A stretch of 6,576 nt of DNA from CAWEFA01 sp963808135 (GCA_963808135.1 CAWEFA010000002.1:1-6576); one strand, 5' to 3'. Numbered from the stretch's first letter, positions 1 to 6,576 are shown. Translations and numbers: made by a program. Notes: generated from the sequence alone by a model not told the origin.

Positions 1-801
1 GGGCATGAATGTTAACACATTAAACCCTGCAAGTTTTTTTACCCTTACACCAAAAGGATCAACAGGCACGCTATCGCCCATAAGCAATGCCATGATCCGC
101 GTATATTGTATTTTATTGAAGTTTACTGAAATTTTCAAATGGGGATAATTAAATGAATTATCCGATAAAAGTAATGAGCGGTAACCATCGCCTATAAAAA
201 GTTTTCCATGCCCGAAAGCAAAATCGAAATGTTTGTTTAAACGGTAATACAACATTCCGGTGGCATAGGCATAATCGAAAAAGTTGGGGCTTCTGATAGC
301 GCCCTGTCCTGGTACAATAAGGCTGCTGTTTACATAATCCTTCAGGTAAAGCGGTAACGACGCCTGGTTTTCATAATCTGAAGATTCAAAAAACAACTCA
401 TTGCCGAGGTTTCCGAATATCCTGATGCCCCTTGTATTATAATACGATGTTTTGTTTGAAATAAAATCTTTTTCGTATTCAAAGTTGAAAAGCGGGTCAA
501 CGGAAATTTTAAAATTATCGGTATCGACTGAAAGAAAATTCTCATATTTTAATTTACGGATAAACCAGCTTTTTTTTTCTTTGGGCAATTCGGAGCCGAA
601 TGAAAACAATGAATCCGAATTAACGAAATCATTTAGAAACACAATTGGCAGCGGTTTTACAGAAACCGGTATATTAACATTGTTTTTGATTGCCCAATTA
701 TCAATAGCCAAAGAATAGTCAGATGCCAAAGGTGCCAGTGCCTGAGAGAATATTTTCCCAAATGTAAAAATCAATAATATGATTAAACTGACTTTCTTCA
801 T
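1..801 (-). CDS. Wzi/RemB-like outer-membrane beta-barrel protein, second of a tandem pair (3' end beyond the left edge)
   Basis: An open frame starts at ATG 799-801 and runs 267 codons to the window edge with no stop, so the C-terminal part is missing. The N-terminus (MKKVSLIILLIFTFGKIFSQ) is a good Sec signal peptide, with likely cleavage close to residue 20. Residues 197-216 read FGHGKLFIGDGYRSLLLSDN, the signature of the Bacteroidota family annotated as capsule assembly Wzi or gliding protein RemB-like. Established knowledge: E. coli Wzi is an outer-membrane barrel that holds capsule at the cell surface, and RemB of Flavobacterium johnsoniae is a surface protein needed for full gliding. 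The gene is a paralogue of the one directly upstream, sharing the motif and the alternating pattern of aromatic and polar residues. The upstream TAA abuts this ATG with no spacer, so translational coupling is likely. The family call is strong; the exact role, capsule or gliding or other, is open. Confidence 0.85.
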   Translation of the reverse strand, partial: MKKVSLIILLIFTFGKIFSQALAPLASDYSLAIDNWAIKNNVNIPVSVKPLPIVFLNDFVNSDSLFSFGSELPKEKKSWFIRKLKYENFLSVDTDNFKISVDPLFNFEYEKDFISNKTSYYNTRGIRIFGNLGNELFFESSDYENQASLPLYLKDYVNSSLIVPGQGAIRSPNFFDYAYATGMLYYRLNKHFDFAFGHGKLFIGDGYRSLLLSDNSFNYPHLKISVNFNKIQYTRIMALLMGDSVPVDPFGVRVKKLAGFNVLTFMP

Positions 802-2355
802 TTAATAGTCTACATCATTGTTATACAGGTATGTTGAGATGCCAATGAAAAAATAATTATCCAGGCCGGAATCAATATTATTCTTGCTGGCAATTAGCCT
901 GTAACCCATTGTGGCATACAGATTCCATTTAGGGATTAAAGAATAACTCAGTTTTGTTTCAATATTCAGTAATTTTGTTTTTAACCCTTGACCGATGTGG
1001 TTATTATAATCTGAAACCTGCCATTGCGATTTGGGAATATTGTAATAGCGCAAATCATAAGGCTTATAGATGTTCTGCCCGAAGCTTCTCAGCGAAGTGT
1101 CCGCTCCATAAACAGCGCCGGTAGCTTTTAATGTTATCAGCCAATTTTTTTGCAAATAACGTGTAATCCCAACCAGTTCCCAAAAATTTGCGCCAAGCGG
1201 ATGTGCCAAAGCTTGATATTCATTTCCATAATTTACAAGCGACGTATGTTCTGAATAAGTATAAGGCCTTGCAAAATTGAACTCACCCTGCATAAATAGG
1301 TTTCGGCAACCTGCAAAGCTAAAACTTTTAAACCCGGTTTGAATTCCATACTTGTTGCCCCACCAACCATCGCGTTTTATAAATTTACCTACTGTGAAAT
1401 CATCTAAAAAAAGCTGGCTATAAAAATATGTACGTTTCCAAAATCGTAATTTTAAAGAACCGCCTAAATTGGCATTATCAGGAGAATTTAATGAAAATTC
1501 AACAGGCCTGAAAAATATTACAGGATTTGCATAGTTGGGATCAAATCCCCTGTTTCCCGATGTGTCATTGCCGCGCCAAACAATGGCTTCAAAAAAACCT
1601 AAATTCAGCCTTTCTGTTACATTATAGCTAAAATAGTGAATTACCGCGTACTTTTCGTGAAAATCGGAATTTCCGGAATAAGAATCAATATCCTTTAAAA
1701 AAGCCCATAAGATTATATATTTAATTCGCCAAATAGGGACTGTCAATTCTACAAATGGGTAAGGCGCAGAGTTATCGGAAAGCAACATTGAACGGTATCC
1801 GTCGCCAATGAAACGTTTATCAACGCCTAAAGAAATTGCGAGATAAGGACGCGGCGAATATTGTAAAAAACCTGTAATCAGCGGATAACCATAAAACCCG
1901 GATGATTTGAATGAATACCGGCCGTAATGCGGTATCACCTGGTTCGAATCGATTTTTTCAGCAATATAACTCGGGAATTTGCTTAAATTTCCAATAAGGT
2001 TTGCTTGAAAAAACCAGTGTTTTCCTAACAGCGCCCAAAACCTTATACCGGTTGCAATGTCAATTCCATTATCGCTTTTTAACGATCCTGTGAATAAACT
2101 TTCAAAAATAGGCGAAACGCTGACTTTTCTTTTATATTCGGAAAAATCACATTCCAGGGTTTTCAGGCTCGATGTATCCCATTTCAATTCATTAAAATTA
2201 TATGGCTTTATAGCGCTGTGAAATTTTGCATCGGGGTTTACGGAATTTTCTATGAAGAAATTATATTCGTTGCTCAGGGGCAAAACAGGCTGTGCTTTTA
2301 AGTTACCGGAAAAATAACAAATCAGGCATACCGTTAATATTAACCGAAACTTCAT
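802..2355 (-). CDS. Wzi/RemB-like outer-membrane beta-barrel protein, first of a tandem pair (complete)
   Basis: This is a complete 517-residue protein, a normal length for the family. Residues 1-21 form a Sec signal peptide (hydrophobic core LILTVCLICYF, probable cleavage after LKA). The mature part is rich in Tyr, Phe and Trp with alternating polar and hydrophobic residues, as in a transmembrane barrel. Family marks visible in order are RFIGDGYRSMLLSDNS (181-195), a WRGND segment (260-264), FARPYTYSEH (361-370) and AHPLGANFWE (384-393). They match the Bacteroidota proteins grouped with capsule assembly Wzi (Pfam Caps_assemb_Wzi) and with RemB. The end, YNNDVDY, has a terminal aromatic as many outer-membrane barrels do, and no type IX secretion sorting domain is seen. 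The gene lies 27 bases after the WecA-like gene and abuts its paralogue downstream, so a role in surface polysaccharide assembly or anchoring is inferred. The start is preceded by GGAAAAA, a weak ribosome binding site. Confidence 0.9.
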   Translation of the reverse strand: MKFRLILTVCLICYFSGNLKAQPVLPLSNEYNFFIENSVNPDAKFHSAIKPYNFNELKWDTSSLKTLECDFSEYKRKVSVSPIFESLFTGSLKSDNGIDIATGIRFWALLGKHWFFQANLIGNLSKFPSYIAEKIDSNQVIPHYGRYSFKSSGFYGYPLITGFLQYSPRPYLAISLGVDKRFIGDGYRSMLLSDNSAPYPFVELTVPIWRIKYIILWAFLKDIDSYSGNSDFHEKYAVIHYFSYNVTERLNLGFFEAIVWRGNDTSGNRGFDPNYANPVIFFRPVEFSLNSPDNANLGGSLKLRFWKRTYFYSQLFLDDFTVGKFIKRDGWWGNKYGIQTGFKSFSFAGCRNLFMQGEFNFARPYTYSEHTSLVNYGNEYQALAHPLGANFWELVGITRYLQKNWLITLKATGAVYGADTSLRSFGQNIYKPYDLRYYNIPKSQWQVSDYNNHIGQGLKTKLLNIETKLSYSLIPKWNLYATMGYRLIASKNNIDSGLDNYFFIGISTYLYNNDVDY

Positions 2356-2362
2356 TTTTTCC

Positions 2363-2383
2363 GTACTTGATGAGTATCAGTAC
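2363..2383 (-). other. Imperfect hairpin between the WecA-like gene and the first Wzi-like gene
   Basis: The arms GTACTTGAT (2363-2371) and ATCAGTAC (2376-2383) pair over eight base pairs with one bulged T and a four-base loop. In the transcript the hairpin begins at the last base of the upstream TAG stop and ends a few bases before the downstream ATG. No U-tract follows it, so it does not look like an intrinsic terminator. It could affect translation start of the downstream gene or mRNA processing. The pairing is seen directly; any function is inferred. Confidence 0.35.
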
Positions 2384-3465
2384 TAATTTTGCTTAATATT
2401 CTTTTCCCTTAATTTAAAAATAAGCTCAGGAAGCAATGAAAATAAAGTAGCTAAAATGAGGTTGAGGAGCATTAACCTGATAACGCCCCAATTGTTTAAA
2501 AATAAAACCAGAAAAATAAATATCACATTTACTCCCAATATAAACAAAGTTGCTTTAATATGCGACAAGCCCATAGAAAGTAACCTGTGGTGAACGTGGT
2601 TGGTGTCGGCTTTAAAAGGCGATTGTCCCCTGAAAATCCTGATAATAAAAACTCTCAGGGTATCAAATAAAGGCACAATTAAAATCCCGAACGAAACTGC
2701 AGGAGATGCATGGATATGCCATTCAGAGGTTTGGGCTATATTCATTTCATTAAACTGAACGGCAATTACAGCCATAATTAACCCAACCAATAGCGACCCT
2801 GAGTCGCCCATAAAAATTTTATTCTTTTTGCCGAACACATTAAACCAGAAGAAAGCCACTAAACTGCCTATAAAAGCTGCACTGATATTTGCATATTCGA
2901 ACTCACAATTCAAATAAAACCATGTTCCGAAAATGAGAGCGGCCACAACTCCCACTCCTGAAGCTAATCCGTCTATCCCATCAATAAGATTGAACCCATT
3001 AATAATAATTACAAAAACGAATAAAGTAAGCAATACCCCTGGAATATAACTAATACAATTGATGCCTAAAAATCCGTGCAGGCTTGTCAACCTGAAATTA
3101 CCCATTAGAATAATAATTAATGAAGCCAATACTTGTCCCCAGAGTTTTTTAAAAGGCGAAATAATAAGTATATCGTCTTTCAGCCCAATAAAAAAAAGTA
3201 TTATAGCGCCAACAACCAAATATTGAAATTCGCGATGTTCGGAAAAATCATTAAAAACGCCTATGGTTATAAGAATGGCTGCAAAAATTGCAACCCCTCC
3301 AAGCACCGGTATTTCATTAATATGGCTTTTTCTTGATCCCGGCTTATCATAAAGATTCCTTGAGCGGGCTATAAGTACAATTGTCGGTATTGACGTGAAA
3401 ACTATGGCAAAAGCTGTAAGCAATGAAAATATGATTGTAATTAAATAGTACATTATATGTTGCAT
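2383..3465 (-). CDS. wecA: WecA/TagO-like undecaprenyl-phosphate sugar-1-phosphate transferase (MraY/WecA family)
   Basis: This integral membrane enzyme of 360 residues would transfer a sugar-1-phosphate, GlcNAc-1-P in the best known members, from a UDP-sugar to undecaprenyl phosphate. That is the first step in building O-antigen, enterobacterial common antigen, teichoic acid or capsule. Family motifs appear in the right order: DKPGSRKSH...PVLGG (40-57), the metal-binding DD pair (97-98) followed by PFKKLWGQ (104-111), NGFNLIDGIDGLASG (156-170), FMGDSGS (218-224), PLFDTLRV (265-272) and ADTNHVHHRLLSMGLSH (286-302). About ten or eleven hydrophobic spans fill the rest. The histidine motif and the absence of MraY-specific features favour WecA/TagO over MraY. 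The exact sugar, GlcNAc or another HexNAc, cannot be read from sequence. The ATG at 3465 is chosen because GAGG lies five bases before it; an in-frame Met four codons later is the alternative. All catalytic motifs are intact. Confidence 0.95.
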   Translation of the reverse strand: MQHIMYYLITIIFSLLTAFAIVFTSIPTIVLIARSRNLYDKPGSRKSHINEIPVLGGVAIFAAILITIGVFNDFSEHREFQYLVVGAIILFFIGLKDDILIISPFKKLWGQVLASLIIILMGNFRLTSLHGFLGINCISYIPGVLLTLFVFVIIINGFNLIDGIDGLASGVGVVAALIFGTWFYLNCEFEYANISAAFIGSLVAFFWFNVFGKKNKIFMGDSGSLLVGLIMAVIAVQFNEMNIAQTSEWHIHASPAVSFGILIVPLFDTLRVFIIRIFRGQSPFKADTNHVHHRLLSMGLSHIKATLFILGVNVIFIFLVLFLNNWGVIRLMLLNLILATLFSLLPELIFKLREKNIKQN

Positions 3466-3470
3466 TAAAA

Positions 3471-3474
3471 CCTC
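3471..3474 (-). promoter_or_regulatory. Shine-Dalgarno-like GAGG before the WecA-like start
   Basis: GAGG sits five bases upstream of the ATG at 3465 and is the clearest ribosome binding sequence in the window. It supports the first Met over the in-frame Met four codons later. Bacteroidota often start translation without such a sequence, so it is supportive rather than decisive. Confidence 0.45.
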
Positions 3475-3481
3475 AAAAGTA
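3474..3481 (-). promoter_or_regulatory. Possible Bacteroidota -7 promoter element (TAnnTTTG)
   Basis: TACTTTTG matches the Bacteroidota -7 consensus TAnnTTTG exactly and lies in the 61-base, nearly pure A/T gap before the WecA-like gene, the longest gap in the window. Against it, no TTG-type -33 element is visible at the expected distance, and transcription would begin almost at the ATG, giving a near-leaderless message. In such AT-rich DNA a chance match is plausible. An internal promoter here is a weak suggestion only. Confidence 0.2.
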
Positions 3482-3526
3482 AATAAAATTTTAATTTATT
3501 ATTTTTATGTATTAATAAATAACTGG

Positions 3527-4723
3527 TCAATCTTTCTTTTCGGTATTTTTTTGAATTTTAATAAAATTAGTACCTATTGTTTTAAAGCATAGACTAATAA
3601 AGCTGAACAATTCTTTTAAATATCCAATGAAGGTTGAAAAGTAATTTGACGAACAATACTTTTTTCTTATAAATTCAATATTTGGGAAAATACGATTAAA
3701 TAAATATCTTATTTTATCTGGCAAACTTTTTATATTACCGAATTTATAAAGATAATGGCTCATTTCGGGCTTAAAAGTTTTATTTTCAAGAAATGGAATT
3801 ATTTCTTGTGGTTTAGGGCAGTAAAGGACAGTTTTATTTTGAATGGTTTCGTTAAATAAATCCTCGCTGAACAAATAATTTATTATGCCCAAACTATGAT
3901 AAACCGATTCGCATGCATTGGCCTTACCAACCAATTGATCGAAAAATGCCCAATCCAATATTTCTTTATATTTTCGCAAAAAGAGCAAAATATCGAGATA
4001 CCAAATAAGCTTTACTTTTCCGCCTCTTAATGTACTGAAAACATGATGGCACAAATAAAGAAGCTGAAGGTGCTTTTTAAGAACATGAATTTGCAATCCT
4101 TCAATCTGCCGCATTTCAGTATTTTCCCAAACCTGCGAAACAGGCATTTGAATTGTATCATAAACATCGAACAGCGAGCGGTGGATTTCAATGGAAATAT
4201 CTTTATAAAAAAATGGCGGAAAATGGTGCTTTAAGGAATCGATAAATGTTGATTCCGAAAAAACTTCAGTTTTGCATCCCATTTCAAGAAGGATTTTTTT
4301 TGCTTTTTCAGAATCAACATCGCTAACCATGAGGTCAATATCTATCATAGGCCGCAATGCAGGATGCTCATACAGTTCAAACTGCAATGCAATGCCTTTT
4401 AGCGCCATCAAGTTTATTTGAGCGGAACTTAACTTTTTGGCAATTTCAATAAAAACTCCCCTGAGTTTAAGGTTTCTCGCATTTGCCAATCTATACTGAT
4501 TTTCAAAAGTATTTTTATAATTTTCAGGAATATAATCAAAAGCATTAATTTTTCTGAGATTATAATATATTAACGGTACAACGGAGTTGCGTGCTGCACA
4601 TTCAACCAACCAATCCCACCGTTCGATTTTATCAATAAGATTTATTAAAATTTTCTTGTTAATATTGTCCCGTTTAAGAGAGGAAACTTTTAAAAGAAAT
4701 TCTATTTCGGCAGAAAAGCCCAT
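3527..4723 (-). CDS. Nucleotidyltransferase-fold protein of the NTP_transf_5 (uncharacterised nucleotidyltransferase) family
   Basis: This 398-residue, probably cytoplasmic protein carries the marks of the family. These are MALKGIALQFELYEHP (106-121), which corresponds to the hG[GS] start of nucleotidyltransferase folds, then LRPMIDIDLMV (123-133) with the metal-binding pair D128 and D130, and ISIEIHRSLFD (176-186), where E179 is the probable third carboxylate. A helical second half follows, with HLQLLYLCHH (218-227) and KLIWYLDILLFLR (238-250). Family knowledge: members occur in polysaccharide and some peptide-modification clusters, and their substrate is largely unknown. All three acidic positions are kept, so activity is plausible. 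The C-terminus (about 361-398) is amphipathic to hydrophobic and then lysine-rich, and may touch the membrane. The gene lies 29 bases after the GH78-like gene and 61 before the WecA-like gene. The upstream region is AT-rich without a clear Shine-Dalgarno sequence, as is usual in Bacteroidota. It is visibly more AT-rich than the gene before it. Confidence 0.85.
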   Translation of the reverse strand: MGFSAEIEFLLKVSSLKRDNINKKILINLIDKIERWDWLVECAARNSVVPLIYYNLRKINAFDYIPENYKNTFENQYRLANARNLKLRGVFIEIAKKLSSAQINLMALKGIALQFELYEHPALRPMIDIDLMVSDVDSEKAKKILLEMGCKTEVFSESTFIDSLKHHFPPFFYKDISIEIHRSLFDVYDTIQMPVSQVWENTEMRQIEGLQIHVLKKHLQLLYLCHHVFSTLRGGKVKLIWYLDILLFLRKYKEILDWAFFDQLVGKANACESVYHSLGIINYLFSEDLFNETIQNKTVLYCPKPQEIIPFLENKTFKPEMSHYLYKFGNIKSLPDKIRYLFNRIFPNIEFIRKKYCSSNYFSTFIGYLKELFSFISLCFKTIGTNFIKIQKNTEKKD

Positions 4724-4752
4724 TAAATATATTTTAGAGTTTATTTAAAAAA

Positions 4753-6576
4753 TCATTCAGCGATAATTTTATATTTTCCACTTTTAATTTCCAATACGGC
4801 CGTATTTCCGTCAAAACCTTTAAATACTAAATATCCCGGAAGTTTAGATTGGATTTTGCCGCTTTGTATAATTACATTGCCATTGAAAACAATTTCTGCA
4901 TTATCAGCATTTTTTACAGGCATGTTCAACGTACACCACGTATTTGCCGGGATTATAATTGTAACGGCCAACCCTGCGCTTTCTTTTTCCCAACGTGCTG
5001 AAAGTTTTCCATAATTGGTTTCTAAATCGGCCCCGGCCCATTTTAATTTGTCAACAGGGGCCGGGCTTATAATGCTGTGCTTATAGCCGGGAATTTTTTC
5101 ATCAGGACTAATGCCAACCAGCTTTGCAAACAACCATTCACCTACGGAAGCCAATGCCGGCGCATAAACCGAAGCTTCATCAAGGCCGTCCCATGAGCCC
5201 CAGATAACCGATGAGCCTTTTTCAACCATATATCCCCATGAAGGTTTTGTTGTTTGCGATAATAATTGATATGCCAGTTCGTGATATCCGTTTTCGCTCA
5301 AAATAGGCAAAAGAAATTGGGTCGATAATACCCCTGTTGTAGGGTGAATATTATGTTTTTTAATATTTGAAGTAATAAAACCAGCAATGCGCTGCACATG
5401 TGAAAGAGGAACGAGCCCGGCAGCAAACGGCAGTACATGCGCTGTTTGTGTCGGCGCCCAGTAACGGGCAACCCGGTATGTAAGATAACTTTGGCTGAAC
5501 TGATCCTTGGTAAACCCGGCAAGTTCAAAATAATCGTTTGATTCGTCAGGCTTATCCAATGCATTGGCGATGTTTCCCAATAATGAAGTAGTGTAAAAAT
5601 AATAACATGAACCGATAGGCTTTACAGGCGTGGTATCTAAAGAATATAAATCGCCGTTGCCTTCCCGGTTGTGCATGTAGGGTGGCGCGGATGCATCGCT
5701 TTCGCGCACCTGGCTGTTGTGCCAGGCTTTTATTGCATCATAATTTTTCAATAACTCCATTTTATTTCCCGTTGCAAGATATGTTTTCCAGGGCAAAGCA
5801 ACCATCACGTCAGGCCAGCCGGGGGAATATGTCCCGTTGCCATTACCTGGAAAGAATTGAAGCCTGCCGTCAGCGGATTGGATGTCGCACAAATCGGTAA
5901 AATATTTATTAAATGCTTTGCCGATATTGAAAATATAAAGGGCTGTAGCTGAGAAAGCCTGAACGCTGACCGGCGAAGCTTTGCGGGAATCGGTTCCGGG
6001 AAAGCCTGTAAGGACTGAAACCAAATTATTCCTGCCTGTGCGGGCAATATTATCGTAAATTTTATTTGTAGTGTTGTCCGAACAGCTAAAATGGCCTGTT
6101 GTCGCTATATCGGGATATGCTACACGTGCAACAACAGTTTGTGGATCGGGCACATAAGGCAGGCCGGTAATTTCAACAAACCTGAAAGCGTGATAAGCAA
6201 ATGAAGGTTCCCATTCTTCTGTCCCTGCGCCTTTGCAAACATATTCATCAATTCCTGTTGTTTTGCCGGCTTTATTTTCTTTATAATTGTAAGTAGCCAG
6301 GTATTGAATTTTTATGGCTGATACTTTTTTGCAATTAACATGTATTTTTACCCAACCGGACAAGGTTTCGCCCATATCTGCAATAAAAATGTTATTGCCA
6401 GGATTATATATTTTAACGGGCTTAATATCTTGATGTATCACAACAGGCTGCATTTGCGGGCTTACAAGATTGCTTGTGTTTTTTTCTGTTGAAACATTTG
6501 TCCAGCTTTTTTCTTCAAAACCCTTCCTGTCCCATCCTTCAGCAAGCAGGTTGGCATTGTAATTTTCGCCAATGTT
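4753..6576 (-). CDS. GH78 alpha-L-rhamnosidase-like protein, 5' end beyond the right edge, catalytic motifs altered
   Basis: The frame is open from the right edge to TGA at 4753-4755, giving 607 visible residues. The first Met, at 6453, is internal, because the 41 codons before it already read as family sequence (GENYNANLLAEGWD and GFEEKSW). Numbering from the edge, the GH78 layout is: end of the N-terminal rhamnosidase domain (1-40), beta-sandwich with DMGETLSGWVKI (about 67-78), then Y-V-C-K-G and FAYHAFRFVEITG. Next comes the six-hairpin domain with PGWPDVMVALPW (252-263) and PSWGYMVEKGSSVIWGSWDG, and a C-terminal beta domain after PGYKHSIISPAP. Active GH78 enzymes release terminal L-rhamnose using glutamates in a DCPxRE..GWxGD block and in WExW. 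Here the first block reads TDSRKASPVS (195-204) and the second WGSW (459-462), so both glutamates seem lost. A non-catalytic sugar-binding or altered role is inferred. The signal peptide, if any, is outside the window. GC content is higher than in the next gene. Confidence 0.88.
   Translation of the reverse strand, partial: NIGENYNANLLAEGWDRKGFEEKSWTNVSTEKNTSNLVSPQMQPVVIHQDIKPVKIYNPGNNIFIADMGETLSGWVKIHVNCKKVSAIKIQYLATYNYKENKAGKTTGIDEYVCKGAGTEEWEPSFAYHAFRFVEITGLPYVPDPQTVVARVAYPDIATTGHFSCSDNTTNKIYDNIARTGRNNLVSVLTGFPGTDSRKASPVSVQAFSATALYIFNIGKAFNKYFTDLCDIQSADGRLQFFPGNGNGTYSPGWPDVMVALPWKTYLATGNKMELLKNYDAIKAWHNSQVRESDASAPPYMHNREGNGDLYSLDTTPVKPIGSCYYFYTTSLLGNIANALDKPDESNDYFELAGFTKDQFSQSYLTYRVARYWAPTQTAHVLPFAAGLVPLSHVQRIAGFITSNIKKHNIHPTTGVLSTQFLLPILSENGYHELAYQLLSQTTKPSWGYMVEKGSSVIWGSWDGLDEASVYAPALASVGEWLFAKLVGISPDEKIPGYKHSIISPAPVDKLKWAGADLETNYGKLSARWEKESAGLAVTIIIPANTWCTLNMPVKNADNAEIVFNGNVIIQSGKIQSKLPGYLVFKGFDGNTAVLEIKSGKYKIIAE

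Noticed and set aside
342..718. Short open frames on both strands inside the left-edge gene (342-545 minus, 452-718 plus)
   Set aside because: They lie in other frames of a gene with a signal peptide and a clear family motif, and their translations show no recognisable features.
3133..3336. 67-codon plus-strand open frame antisense to the WecA-like gene
   Set aside because: It covers conserved motifs of the WecA-like gene on the other strand and its translation looks like no protein family.
2383..3465. MraY (peptidoglycan precursor transferase) as identity of the membrane transferase
   Set aside because: The NHVHHRLLSMGLSH motif and overall motif set fit WecA/TagO better, and the neighbours are surface-polysaccharide type rather than cell-division genes.
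3481..3500. A/T palindrome around AAAATTTT as a terminator or operator
   Set aside because: The pairing is A/T only and short, as expected by chance in such AT-rich DNA.
4043..4234. 63-codon plus-strand open frame antisense to the nucleotidyltransferase gene
   Set aside because: A shadow of the coding strand, with no recognisable protein features.
4741..4765. Intrinsic terminator after the GH78-like gene
   Set aside because: A T-run follows the stop on the minus strand, but no stable GC stem precedes it; only a weak A/T pairing is possible.
5298..6047. Three open frames of 72-88 codons overlapping the GH78-like gene (5298-5564 minus, 5682-5900 plus, 5805-6047 minus)
   Set aside because: The longer frame shows continuous GH78 similarity across the same region; these are by-products of its higher GC content. 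They also do not indicate a frameshift, since the main frame is unbroken.
6451..6453. ATG at 6453 as the start of the GH78-like gene
   Set aside because: The frame stays open for all 41 codons to the window edge, and those codons read as the conserved GH78 segment GENYNANLLAEGWD...GFEEKSW, so this Met is internal and the true start is outside the window.

Overview
The window looks like part of a Bacteroidota (Bacteroidetes) chromosome. The evidence is the protein families: two tandem outer-membrane proteins with the FIGDGYRS...LLSDN signature of the RemB/Wzi-like family common in that phylum, and a GH78 rhamnosidase-like protein. The DNA is AT-rich and most gene starts lack a strong Shine-Dalgarno sequence, which also fits. 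Genus cannot be told from the sequence.

All five genes lie on the minus strand, so transcription runs from right to left and coding density is close to complete. In transcription order they are: (1) a GH78 alpha-L-rhamnosidase-like protein whose 5' end is beyond the right edge (4753-6576); (2) a nucleotidyltransferase-fold protein of the NTP_transf_5 type (3527-4723); (3) a WecA/TagO-like polyprenyl-phosphate sugar-1-phosphate transferase (2383-3465); (4) a complete Wzi/RemB-like outer-membrane beta-barrel protein (802-2355); (5) a paralogue of gene 4, cut by the left edge (1-801). Gaps are 29, 61, 27 and 0 bases, which suggests a single transcription unit or at most two. No non-coding stretch exceeds 61 bases, and I see no tRNA, rRNA, CRISPR array or mobile element.

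The likely theme is a cell-surface polysaccharide. The WecA-like enzyme would load the first sugar phosphate onto undecaprenyl phosphate at the inner membrane, and the two Wzi-like barrels would act at the outer membrane in surface attachment or assembly of the polymer. The roles of the nucleotidyltransferase and the GH78-like protein are inferred only from their company.

The most unusual observation is that the GH78-like protein keeps the family fold along its length, but both segments that normally carry the catalytic glutamates are altered: the DCPxRE...GWxGD block is shortened and rewritten, and WExW reads WGSW. This suggests a non-catalytic or re-purposed member of the family. The second is a zero-gap tandem pair of divergent Wzi/RemB-like proteins.
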